Source: Nostoc cf. commune SO-36 (GTDB lineage: Bacteria > Cyanobacteriota > Cyanobacteriia > Cyanobacteriales > Nostocaceae). Taken from it: DNA of 64,000 nucleotides. The translations under genes were made by a program, and so were the position numbers. The stretch spans positions 372,001-436,000 of the forward strand of contig NZ_AP025732.1 in the NCBI RefSeq assembly GCF_023734775.1. The letters run 5' to 3'. The notes under the pieces were generated by a model that ran no database searches, had not been told where the DNA came from, and saw only the letters and a list, made by a program, of their open reading frames with translations. Positions 53,409-62,036 of this stretch are shown piece after piece. Numbering within the stretch: position 1 is the stretch's first letter; every line of letters begins with the position of its first letter.

Positions 53409-53912
53409 ATGACGGCGTTTGAACCTCAAAGCATCCGCTCGTATAGCCAAGAAGATGTCCAACAAATTCTCCACTTAGCGATCGCACGCCAAGCTGATGA
53501 CAAAGACAAAGAATTTTCTTATGAGCAAATATTAGAAATTGCTGCTGAGTTAGAAATTGCACCTGAGTCTTTAAAATTAGCAGAACGCGATTGGTTAGTA
53601 CAACAAGGTCAAGTCCAACAGCGAAAAGCTTTTGATTCCTACCGCATTAGAAAATTTCAGAAGCGTCTAGGGAATTATACAATTTTTAATGGCTTTTTTA
53701 TACTGCTTGATTTAATCACTGGTGGCGGAATTTCTTGGTCGCTCTATATTTTACTATTCTGCGGATTGCCACTAGGGTTTGATGGCTGGAATACCTTTCA
53801 AATGAAAGGCGAAGAGTATGAAATGGCATTCCAGAAATGGAGCCGTAACCATCAAATTAAGAAAACCATCAGTACAGTTTTGAATAAGTGGTTTAAAGCG
53901 TTACAGGCTTAG
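53409..53912 (+). CDS. 2TM domain protein
   Basis: The 167-residue protein has a soluble helical N-terminal half (SYSQEDVQQILHLAIARQAD, reminiscent of SHOCT-like or DUF1707-like helical modules). A 2TM domain follows at about 80-135 with helices FNGFFILLDLITGGGISWSL and ILLFCGLPLGFDGWNTF. A charged C-terminal tail closes it. The 2TM domain occurs in bacterial membrane proteins and some histidine kinases. No function is established. A good terminator follows at 54002. Confidence 0.75.
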   Translation: MTAFEPQSIRSYSQEDVQQILHLAIARQADDKDKEFSYEQILEIAAELEIAPESLKLAERDWLVQQGQVQQRKAFDSYRIRKFQKRLGNYTIFNGFFILLDLITGGGISWSLYILLFCGLPLGFDGWNTFQMKGEEYEMAFQKWSRNHQIKKTISTVLNKWFKALQA

Positions 53913-54001
53913 GATACTTGCTGGTTTGGCACTATCCGGCATAAATGGATGGAAATCTTTGATTCAACGAAATCACTTAACCTAAAGTCTTAGAGGCATC
54001 T

Positions 54002-54033
54002 GGGTAGCACAGCTAGTTGTGCTACCCTTTTTG
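54002..54033 (+). terminator. Strong intrinsic terminator after the 2TM gene
   Basis: The stem gggtagcaca/tgtgctaccc with a 6-base loop is followed by TTTTT. It also faces the end of the convergent DAHP synthase gene. It belongs to the dispersed ggtagcaca family (42701, 60825). Confidence 0.85.
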
Positions 54034-54037
54034 ATCG

Positions 54038-55096
54038 TTATTTAAGTTTTTCGTGAGCAGCCAAAATAATTTTTTCAGTTTCTTCCCAGCTAATACATTT
54101 ATCAGTTACAGAAATACCATATTTTAAATCTTCTTGTTTACCAGTAATTGGTTGACCACCTTCAAACAAATGCGATTCCAGCATCATGCCAACTATTGAT
54201 GTATTACCATCTACTATTTGCTGAATAATGTTTTCTAAGACAGCACCTTGTAATTTATAATCTTTATTAGTATTGCCGTGGCTACAGTCAATAACAATTC
54301 TTGGTGGTAAATCTGCCTGTTTTAATTTTTCTTCTACCAGTTTCACATTTGCTGGATCAAAGTTAGGCTGACTACCGCCCCTTAAAATTACGTGACCGTA
54401 AGCATTACCTTTAGTTTGAAAGACGCTGACCTGTCCGTTTTGATTAATTCCCAGGAAATTATGCGGGTTTCTAGCTGATTGTAGGGCATTCAAAGCTACT
54501 TGAATATTGCCATCAGTACCATTTTTAAAACCTACAGGCATCGAAAGCCCACTTGCCATTTCGCGGTGAGTTTGTGATTCGGTCGTGCGTGCCCCAATAG
54601 CAGACCACGTAATTAGTTCACTAATGTATTGAGGTATGATTGGATCTAGTGCCTCTGTACCAGCAGGTAATCCCAACTCTGTAATTTTTAATAATAAATC
54701 CCGTGCAATTAATAAACCATTCTCTACATGGAAAGAATCATCCATATCTGGATCATTAATTAGCCCTTTCCAGCCTACGGTTGTTCTTGGTTTTTCAAAG
54801 TACACTCGCATAATTAGCAGCAGGTTATCCTGGACTCGTTCAGCCAATATTTTCAACCGTTCAGAATATTCGAGTGCTGCTTTTGGGTCGTGGATTGAGC
54901 ATGGCCCAACTACTATAAATTTTCTGCGATCCTGAAAATTCAGGATATTTTCTATTTCCTGCCTATATGCTAAAACTCTTTGCTCGGCTAATTTTGTTAA
55001 AGGTAATTTTGATTTGACTTCATTGGGAGTTAATAAAATGCGATCGTTCTCAATGTTAGCGTTGTCGATATTACTATTAAATAATTGGTTAGGCAT
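54038..55096 (-). CDS. DAHP synthase (class I, AroG/AroF type)
   Basis: 3-Deoxy-7-phosphoheptulonate synthase makes the first committed intermediate of the shikimate pathway from PEP and erythrose 4-phosphate. The 352 residues include FIVVGPCSIHD-like KFIVVGPCSIHDPKAAL, FEKPRTTVGWKGLINDPDM, GARTTESQTHREMASGLSMP, GFKNGTDGN, ILRGGSQPN and VIDCSHGNTNKD, the standard PEP and metal-site blocks. The roughly 50-residue N-terminal extension indicates the feedback-regulated Ialpha type. In the window it complements trpE, which uses the same pathway's product, but the two are far apart. Confidence 0.94.
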   Translation of the reverse strand: MPNQLFNSNIDNANIENDRILLTPNEVKSKLPLTKLAEQRVLAYRQEIENILNFQDRRKFIVVGPCSIHDPKAALEYSERLKILAERVQDNLLLIMRVYFEKPRTTVGWKGLINDPDMDDSFHVENGLLIARDLLLKITELGLPAGTEALDPIIPQYISELITWSAIGARTTESQTHREMASGLSMPVGFKNGTDGNIQVALNALQSARNPHNFLGINQNGQVSVFQTKGNAYGHVILRGGSQPNFDPANVKLVEEKLKQADLPPRIVIDCSHGNTNKDYKLQGAVLENIIQQIVDGNTSIVGMMLESHLFEGGQPITGKQEDLKYGISVTDKCISWEETEKIILAAHEKLK

Positions 55097-55294
55097 GGGG
55101 ATGCTCTGGCAATTTTATATACGCACTTCAAATCAAAAGTGTAACACAAACCCATGAGCTTTTAAAATATCTTGTTTTTTACTTGACAAATTTTTGAATA
55201 GACGATGTGTGAATAATATAATAACTGAAAAAGGGGAAAATATTTTCCCCTTTTCTTTGCTATTGCAACACTGATTCAGTGGTTGTGTATATGA

Positions 55295-56952
55295 TTACTG
55301 CCATACAAACACTTTAGCTTCGTATGGCCCCAGGTCAGTTATGATACCATCATCACCAGCTTCGACATCATAATTACCTGTCCATTCATGCCATGTACCA
55401 GGGCTAGGAAAGTTAGGAACATGATAGCCAGCTAGGAAATTTTCTGAAAAATTTGTTATTACGACTACACGAGAACCTTCATTATTCCAACGAGTATAAG
55501 CTAATACTTTTGACTCTGCATTTTCGTGGATAAAATCAATATTTTCTGTGTAAAGAGCATGATTGCTTTTACGTAGGTTAGTTAAGCCTTTGTAGGATTC
55601 AAATAAACTCCGATTTAAATCATTACCTAACAGCGTCCAATCGATTTTGGATGATTCAGGTTGCTTAGGTTTATACTCACCAAATTCCTCTCCCATCCAA
55701 ATCAAAGGTACACCAACAGCAGTCATTAGAATGGCTATTCCTAATTTAGCCCGTCTAAAAGCTTCTTCGTTAAAAATCTCACGGTTTCCTAATTCAATCA
55801 TTAGATGGTTATGGTCATGGTTGGTGAGGTAATTTACTACATTGGTAACACCCAAGAAGCCTTGGCGCTTGCAGTCAATGACATCTTTGAGACGCTCTAA
55901 ATCAAATGTATCACCGCAAATGTGTTCTAGTATGCAGTGATAAAAACTATCATGCCAGCAACCATCCATTGGCCCATCTACATTGGTAATGCTGGTAGTT
56001 TCAGGAATGTGTTCAGCAACGTTATAAAAAGGCTTCGCGCCAGCAGTTTTTTGGCTTCCTGAACAATCCAATGCATGAAATCGTAGTTAGCAATTTGCCG
56101 TGCTGCATCAAAGCGAATACCATCAAGATGATATTCTGATATCCAAAAACGAATTGCCTCACCAGTAAACTTCCACGCTGGATGAATATCTAATTTTTCA
56201 TCATAATGTTCATAATTAAACTCAGGCCCCCAGTTATTATCAGGGTCACGAGGCTCGTGGTGATACCAATAATCGTGGTCAATTTGTGTTAGAGGAGCAG
56301 ATGCTTCTGAGTGGTTATAAATACCGTCAAGAATTACACGAATACCTTTGCCATGACACTCATCAATCAGTTTTTTCAAATCAGCAGTCGAACCATAACT
56401 AGATTCTGCTGCAAAGAAGTGGCGGGGATTATAACCCCAACTATAATCACCAGGATATTCTTTAAGTGGCATCAACTCAATAGCGTTAATTCCTAGTTCG
56501 CATAGATAATCTAACTTTTCAATGACGTGTTTGTACTTGCCTCGTGCATAAGGATCATCCTCGCCACCAGAAAAATCACCGACATGTAATTCATAAATTA
56601 CTAATTCGTGGTCAGCAGGTAAAGGCTTATCATCATGTTGCCAAAGGTATCTATCGGTAATCCTTTCGCCATCTTTGATGCGGATAACACCATCATCTTT
56701 TCCACTCAGTTCATCTACATCAGTTGCATAAGGGTCTGTAACATCAACCCATTGTTCTGGTTCAAAAAACCATGAATTTGACTGGATGCGGAATTTATAT
56801 TTATAAACGCCGTCTTCTAGTTCAACACTTGTACGGAAATAACCATCATCACCTTTTTCCATTGGAATTTCTTGCCAATCAGAAAAAGAACCAATTAATG
56901 CGGCTCCTTTGTTGTAAGGTGCAAATAAATTAAATTCAATTGGCTTTGCCAT
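55295..56952 (-). pseudogene. GH13 alpha-amylase/branching-type enzyme, one frame break
   Basis: Two overlapping frames form one GH13 enzyme of about 550 residues. The first carries an N-terminal CBM48-like domain (FNLFAPYNKGAALIGSFSDW, YKYKFRI) and the catalytic barrel start with GINAIELMPLKEYPG, DGIYNHS and the nucleophile region GIRFDAARQI. The second begins with the acid/base region AKPFYNVAEHIPET, then VNYLTNHDHN, and the C-terminal beta domain ending EAKVFVWQ. The junction is a run of six A on the minus strand (56047-56052): adding one A joins QEAKK to TAGAKPFYNVAEHIPE seamlessly. As written the product stops at 324 residues and lacks the catalytic Glu. Sequencing error or true lesion; substrate specificity not determinable. 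Confidence 0.8.
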
Positions 56953-57230
56953 AGAAGTGTTTGTAATATCAAGGGTTGATAAAAGTATTCTCGGATACTC
57001 AATTGAATTTACAAATCGCTCTAGAGAAATAATTAACTCAAGAGTGCTTCTATCTTCAGGAAGAATTAATAAATATTTTATAAAACTTATATGTATTTTT
57101 TTGGTTCTTAACTTTTTATACCATTTATTGATTGACTAAAATACAGCTTTGCTATATGGGTGTCACTGTTATTTTTTGCAAGAATTTGTATAATGTTTGA
57201 AAAGTCCTATTGTCGGTATCAAAAGTTTTA

Positions 57231-57301
57231 GATCCCCCTAAATCCCCCTTAAAAAGGGGGACTTTGATTCAGGTTGCCCTCTTAAAAAGGGGTTAGGTGG
57301 G
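57231..57301. repeat. Dispersed repeat of the gatccccctaaatccccctt type
   Basis: The arms aatcccccttaaaaaggggg make a strong hairpin, followed by a second partial copy (ccctcttaaaaaggggttag). This is a widespread cyanobacterial intergenic repeat. Confidence 0.8.
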
Positions 57302-57399
57302 AAAAAAAAAAATGCCTAAAGTCACAGCAAAACACTTTTCAAACAAGCTCTAATACAAGGAGCTGAAGTCCCTTGTCTCAAGCTTGATTTTGTGCAGTT

Positions 57400-57777
57400 T
57401 TACACAAAATTTGTATTAGTTTGTTGCAAATAACTTAATAGCCAATTCGCTGCCGTTGCCCTACGAGTTTGGCGAGGCCCAAATTCACCAATTTTGTAAC
57501 CTTTGAAGCCCAGTTTTTGTTTTAGCATTTGTTTATTTTCAACGGGAATGGAACGAGTCAACTTAACTGTTGCGGCGCGAGATTCAATAAAATCTGGTGG
57601 TTGTGGGTACTCATTTTGCCATTCTGGTGCAACTTGACTTGTGTCCCATAGTGCAGTTGAGGAATCATAGCGATAGCCTAAATAATGCCATAGCAACTGG
57701 TTAACTGTGGCATCATCAACTTTTTCTTCAAGAATTGCCCAAATTGTTTCTGTATTAAGTGGTGGTAGGTTAGACAT
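57400..57777 (-). CDS. DUF1823 family protein
   Basis: I start it at the ATG at 57777 (MSNLPPLNTETIWAILEEKV, 125 residues). The longer reading to 57822 adds a hydrophobic stretch encoded by repeat-like sequence. The protein is soluble and matches DUF1823, restricted to cyanobacteria and plastids: DDATVNQLLWHYLGYRYD, PPDFIESRAATVKLTRSIP, YKIGEFGPRQTRRATAANWL. Function unknown. It is divergent from acyP. Confidence 0.8.
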   Translation of the reverse strand: MSNLPPLNTETIWAILEEKVDDATVNQLLWHYLGYRYDSSTALWDTSQVAPEWQNEYPQPPDFIESRAATVKLTRSIPVENKQMLKQKLGFKGYKIGEFGPRQTRRATAANWLLSYLQQTNTNFV

Positions 57778-57860
57778 AAGCAAGTCAAAATTCAAAATTA
57801 AAAACAGCTTGTGTATACACAAACTAGGTAGACTGGAAATCGTAAAGATTAGACTAGTCT

Positions 57861-58163
57861 ATGCAGAATTCCACACCATTATCAAACATCATCCGCGCCC
57901 GTGTATTAATTTCTGGTCGAGTCCAAGGTGTGGGCTACCGCTACGCCACTGTGGATACAGCTAGACAGTTAGGATTAACTGGTTGGGTGCGGAATCTCCC
58001 CGAAAGTCGAGTAGAGGCAGTTTTTGAAGGGGCGCGAGAGGTTGTAGATGACATGGTTCGCTGGTGTTACTCTGGGCCACCTGATGCTGTGGTTAAAGAT
58101 GTTGTGGTTGAATATGAAGTACCAGAAGGCTTACGGGGATTTGAAGTTAAACGGGTTGACTAA
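57861..58163 (+). CDS. acyP: Acylphosphatase
   Basis: The 100-residue enzyme hydrolyses carboxyl-phosphate bonds. It has both catalytic residues in context: the phosphate-binding Arg in ARVLISGRVQGVGYRYAT and the Asn in LGLTGWVRNLPESRVEAVFE. The length is as usual. No operon partner is evident. Confidence 0.92.
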   Translation: MQNSTPLSNIIRARVLISGRVQGVGYRYATVDTARQLGLTGWVRNLPESRVEAVFEGAREVVDDMVRWCYSGPPDAVVKDVVVEYEVPEGLRGFEVKRVD

Positions 58164-58286
58164 GAAGTTAACAACGGTTTTTCCTGTTCATCTCTTGAAG
58201 CATAACGCCTGTAAAAAATTTTGATTACAATGCAGATGTCCACTAGGCGGTGTGCTGTCTATACACGTAAATCAAGAAGATACTTC

Positions 58287-59328
58287 ATGAGTAATCAACT
58301 ACAAGACTACAATCCCAGCGGCGTAGGTGAAATAAATGGCAACCTCTTAGGTTTACCTTGCGATTACGAGTCTGCAAACCTGATTGTCTTTGGTGTGCCG
58401 TGGGAAGTCACTGTTTCTTATGGTGCGGGGACTGCTAATGGCCCACAGCGAATTCTGATGCTTCGACTCAACTGGATTTGTTTGATTTTGATAACCCTAA
58501 TGGTTGGAAGCAGGGAATTTTCATGGTGGAAATTCCCAAGATATTTTAGAGAAAAACACATACTACCGCACTTTGGCAGCACAGATTATCGAGCGATTAG
58601 GCCAAGGGAAACAAATCTCAGATACACCAGATTTAACACCTGTCTTGACGGAAATTAATCAGGCTGGTCAAGAGGTTAATAAATGGCTGTTTGAAAATTG
58701 TCAGCAAGCAATTAATGATGGTAAGCGAGTCGCCGTTCTTGGTGGAGATCACAGTTCGCCTTTAGGTTATTTCCAAGCATTAGCAGCTAACTACGCAAAC
58801 TATGGCATTTTACACATTGATGCCCACGCAGATTTACGCGATGCTTATGAGGGATTTGAGTTTTCTCATGCGTCTATTATGTTTAATGCGATGAAAATAC
58901 CGCAAATTTCTAAGCTAGTGCAAGTGGGTTTGCGTGATATTAGTCATGATGAAGTGCAAATAATTGACCAATCTGATAGTCGTATTATTGCTTATTACGA
59001 CCCAGCTATTAAGCAAAAGCTTTACTCTGGAACAACTTGGATTGATTTATGCCGAGAAATTATTAGTTCTTTGCCTGAGTATGTTTACATTAGCTTTGAT
59101 GTAGATGGTCTAGATCCAAAACTCTGTCCGAGTACAGGTACTCCTGTTCCAGGTGGGTTGGAATTAGAGCAAACTTTTTGTCTGTTCCGGGAATTGGTCA
59201 ATAGTGGAAGAAAAATTATTGGCTTTGATATCTGCGAAGTTGGTGATGCTGAGTGGGATGGTAATGTTGGAGCGCGAATAGTTTACAAGCTGGCAAATTT
59301 GATGGATTTATCTCAACAGAAAATATAA
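58287..59328 (+). pseudogene. speB: Agmatinase/arginase-family enzyme with two frame breaks
   Basis: The ureohydrolase fold is recognisable from ATG 58287 (MSNQLQDYNPSGVGEINGNL) through VFGVPWEVTVSYGAGTANGP. The metal-binding motifs are GGDHSSPLGY, HIDAHADLRDAYEG and SFDVDGLDPKLCPSTGTP, and the closing GFDICEVGDAEWDGN is present. Two single-base losses break the frame: at about 58455-58457 (ATTCTGATGC, expected CTGGATGC for ILDAST) and at 58535-58537 (CCCAAG, expected CCCCAAG). Restoring both gives a continuous protein of about 348 residues. The longest intact part, from 58504, keeps all metal sites but lacks the N-terminus. The substrate in the family is agmatine, arginine or a related guanidine compound. 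Confidence 0.8.
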
Positions 59329-59373
59329 ACGATAAAATTTTGGCAGGGTAGCAATCATACTAAACTCAGGATA

Positions 59374-59450
59374 ATGACAACAGCAACTCGTCTATCTCTA
59401 ACTCCCGAATAATTCCTCAAACTGCCAAAAACCAAGTTTACACATTGCGC
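59374..59450 (+). pseudogene. Relic of a Uma2-family gene start
   Basis: ATG 59374 reads MTTATRLSLTPE, then a TAA where family members have Glu, then FLKLPKTK. MTTxTRLSLTPEEFLKLPET is a common Uma2 beginning (from memory). Resemblance is lost after about 25 codons. This is a small decayed fragment. The rest of 59451-59875 holds the palindrome below and no gene. Confidence 0.55.
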
Positions 59451-59554
59451 TAGCAAACCAGCTTGCGGCTAATTATCTATGGATTATCCAAGAGTACCTT
59501 GGGCAAGGGCTACTTATGCTGTGTTAAGTAGGTAGGCATGATTAAATATAAGAT

Positions 59555-59640
59555 GTCATTGCGAGTGAAATGAAGCAATCGCAAAGTCTCTGGGATTGCT
59601 TCGCTTCTCTACGAGACGCTTCGCGAACACTCGCAATGAC
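59555..59640. repeat. 86-bp palindromic element
   Basis: It starts gtcattgcgagtgaaatgaa and ends tcgcgaacactcgcaatgac. The terminal gtcattgcgagt and actcgcaatgac are perfect inverted repeats, and inner aagcaatc/gattgctt copies pair too. This type of palindrome is widespread in bacteria. Confidence 0.85.
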
Positions 59641-59875
59641 AGAACATATTATATTTATTTACACCCATTTACTTACTAGGATTTGTTAAAAGTTAAGTAT
59701 TATAATCAAGCTTGCTTTCAGTAAAATTACTGTCATAAAGTAATTATGCAATGTTAAATCATAAAGTAATATAAAAGTTTTGGCAGAACTTGTTGGATGA
59801 GCGTATAGTTTCAAACATCATCAATCGTTTTCATGATGTTTATACTTACCTATAGGTAAACAAAACAGGTGCAAT

Positions 59876-60784
59876 ATGAAACTACAAGATTTTTTGGGAA
59901 AAGAGGAAAAATGGGCATTCGATGCGATCGCTGAGGATATAGACTTAGCTCGTCAGATTCAGATACTGTTAATCGGCTTAGGTTTGCTAGAACCTCCAGC
60001 CGATGGTAAGTTTGGGCCTGTTACTGTCATAGCTCTGAAAAAATTTCAAGAATTAACAAAGACTGAAGAGAATGGTTTTTTAGGAGCAGTCACAGCCAAG
60101 AAACTAATTGAAACCAAAATAGACGATCTTCCTAAACCTCCCTTAAAACTTGGTAATGACATTGCCAGTAAGATTGTGAAATACATGCTATCTAAAGATT
60201 ATCAGGTATTCACCAATCCAAAAGAATATAATATTGTTTATATAGAGGGTATAAATGCAGACTGGAATCTCAACAGTGATACACCCAATGAATTTAATGA
60301 TCGGCGGATTGTTATTGAAGTAGTAAATGGTGTTCCCAAAATCGTAGATCACTGGGAAGCTACTACAGAACCAGGGAAATACTACACGTATAATCCGATG
60401 AATCCCAAAGGAGCAGCCAGGATTCAGTTTGGACAATACAAAGCTTGGGCTGTCGGTACCCACGGTACAGCAGAGCCTCATGAAGCATTAGTGCAAGTTG
60501 GAGATATAACTGTTTGCAGAGATTTCAACAAAGATTTTAAACGGACTGGCGACAAACTCGATACAGGTGATAATTTTTATGTAAATCAACACTACGGCTT
60601 TGATTTTCCCCGAAATGATATTCGCCTTGCTAGTGCAGGTTGTTTGGTAGGACGTACTCGTGAGGGACATAGAGAGTTTATGGCGATTATTAAACAAGAC
60701 CGCCGTTATGTCGCTAATCGCAAATATACTTTTTACACTACCGTAATTCCTGGGGATGATTTACTGAAAACGTTTCCAAAATGA
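59876..60784 (+). CDS. Peptidoglycan-binding protein with possible L,D-transpeptidase-like C-terminus
   Basis: The 302-residue protein has a PG_binding_1 domain at about 25-85 (IQILLIGLGLLEPPADGKFG, VTVIALKKFQEL). I do not recognise the C-terminal 200 residues. They contain GTHGTAEPHEAL near 200-211 and ASAGCLVGRTREGHREF near 258-275. The His-Gly and SxGC spacing recalls the HG...SxGC(V/I)R active site of YkuD L,D-transpeptidases, but the flanking sequence differs. There is no signal peptide, so it would need another export route or act on incoming wall fragments. An alternative is a phage-lysin relative. The gene stands alone. Confidence 0.65.
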   Translation: MKLQDFLGKEEKWAFDAIAEDIDLARQIQILLIGLGLLEPPADGKFGPVTVIALKKFQELTKTEENGFLGAVTAKKLIETKIDDLPKPPLKLGNDIASKIVKYMLSKDYQVFTNPKEYNIVYIEGINADWNLNSDTPNEFNDRRIVIEVVNGVPKIVDHWEATTEPGKYYTYNPMNPKGAARIQFGQYKAWAVGTHGTAEPHEALVQVGDITVCRDFNKDFKRTGDKLDTGDNFYVNQHYGFDFPRNDIRLASAGCLVGRTREGHREFMAIIKQDRRYVANRKYTFYTTVIPGDDLLKTFPK

Positions 60785-60824
60785 GGTAATGGTTACTTGG
60801 TAGCGGTTGTTGTGATGCAACGTT

Positions 60825-60856
60825 TAGTAAGGTAGCACAGATGTGCTACCTTACTA
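60825..60856 (+). terminator. Palindromic terminator after the peptidoglycan-binding gene
   Basis: The arms tagtaaggtagcaca and tgtgctaccttacta are perfectly complementary around two bases, 41 bases after the stop. It is the same repeat family as 42701 and 54002. Confidence 0.7.
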
Positions 60857-61137
60857 AAATACTCGTTGAAAGCCCTTGAGTAACAGGCGCTACGCGCCGT
60901 ATTACGTACTTGAGGCAAGGGATGAAAACGGTTTGAGGTTGTTTACGCCTTAGTCACGTTCTGGTAAAATTACGTTTAACAGGAACGGTAATCAACCTGT
61001 ATAAAAACCTAAATGCCTAACGGCAATCTGTACCTTGACAATTGAAGATATGGGGTTCTATTCCATAGTTCTAGTTCCTGCCCAGGAATAGGTAAAATCT
61101 TCATGGGGACTAGGCGATCAGAATTTCAATCAAACAA

Positions 61138-61284
61138 ATTTTGGAATCATCCAACTACCGAGGGGCACTCGGAAAGTTAACGCTTGAGGAGAGAACCACC
61201 TCTGGGTTAGATACCGCAAGGGGTCTAATTTAAGTGGACTCGCTGAACCAAGAATCTTCGTACCTTTAGGTCGAGGAGTGTCAA
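61138..61284 (+). ncRNA. Orphan TnpB-type insertion-sequence right end, candidate omega RNA
   Basis: This gene-free stretch is rich in hairpins: ccgag/ctcgg (61158-61172), a ttaga..cc-gcaa-gg..tctaa stem with a GCAA tetraloop (61207-61228), and a 3' hairpin (61256-61276). The hairpin is framed by gaaccaagaatc and gaggagtgtcaa. As I recall, that frame marks the right end of many cyanobacterial TnpB elements, where the guide-RNA scaffold lies. No tnpB frame remains upstream, though 60880-61137 also contains hairpins (for example 61075-61088) and may be the rest of a non-autonomous element. It is a different family from the element at 43797. A guide would be read from 61285 onward, over the end of hemJ. 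Confidence 0.5.
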
Positions 61285-61289
61285 TTTGT

Positions 61290-61871
61290 CTAACTTTGTT
61301 CTTGTGGTTGCCCTATCTGTGCCGTCAATTTCTCTTTATCTTGTCTGCGTTTTTTGGCGTAAAGTTGAATAGTGACTGCCATCAAAATAATCATGGCGAA
61401 AATAGCCCAAGCAGCGATATCTGTAGGTAGATTATTTTTAAACACAGCCAGCAATACGATCGCTACTAACATAACTGTGGGTGCTTCATTTAAAGCACGT
61501 AATTGCTGACTATTCCAGCCACATTCATCTACTGCTAATTTCTTCATCAGCCGAGCGCAGTAATGATGATAGCCAATTAAAATAGCCACAAACAGCAGTT
61601 TGATATGTAACCAGCCTTCTTTTAAAATATCCGGTTCAGTGGTTACTAAACCGATCGCCATTGCGATCGTCACAAACATTCCTGGGTTAGTGATGATATA
61701 GTAAAGCCGCTTTTCCATAATTTGATACTGATTTTTCAGGATCGTTCGCGCTGGTTCAGGTTCTTGTTCAGCTTCAACGTGATAGATAAAAAGACGGACT
61801 AGGTAGAACAAACCAGCAAACCAAACGACAAATCCGACAATATGAAAAGCTTTAAACCATGAATAAGCCAT
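61290..61871 (-). CDS. hemJ: Protoporphyrinogen IX oxidase HemJ
   Basis: HemJ is the membrane protoporphyrinogen oxidase of most cyanobacteria and oxidises protoporphyrinogen IX on the haem and chlorophyll route. The 193 residues form about four to five membrane helices. Conserved are the N-terminal FKAFHIVGFVVWFAGLFYLV with its haem-ligand His, the NPGMFVTIAMAIGL helix, WLHIKLLFVAILIGYHHYCA and the LRALNEAPTVMLVAIVLL block. The C-terminal KKRRQDKEKL tail is polar. The stop codon lies five bases from the end of the insertion-sequence remnant, so the IS end sits immediately 3' of the gene. Confidence 0.93.
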   Translation of the reverse strand: MAYSWFKAFHIVGFVVWFAGLFYLVRLFIYHVEAEQEPEPARTILKNQYQIMEKRLYYIITNPGMFVTIAMAIGLVTTEPDILKEGWLHIKLLFVAILIGYHHYCARLMKKLAVDECGWNSQQLRALNEAPTVMLVAIVLLAVFKNNLPTDIAAWAIFAMIILMAVTIQLYAKKRRQDKEKLTAQIGQPQEQS

Positions 61872-61987
61872 GAATTCTAATCTCCTTTACTTGTGGTTGT
61901 GATGCATTTTTAGTGGTAATAAAAAGTTCACAAATGCACGCGGGGATAACATTTATCAATCTAGCAAAAATTCAGAATTTATTTTCT

Positions 61988-62020
61988 AACATAGATAAAT
62001 ATTTATAATTTATCTATGTT
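61988..62020 (-). terminator. Palindrome downstream of the alpha/beta hydrolase gene
   Basis: The arms aacatagataaat and atttatctatgtt are perfect over 13 bases. It lies 16 bases after the hydrolase stop on the minus strand and resembles the palindrome at 48286. Confidence 0.65.
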
Positions 62021-62036
62021 ATTTGTGGGTTCATTT

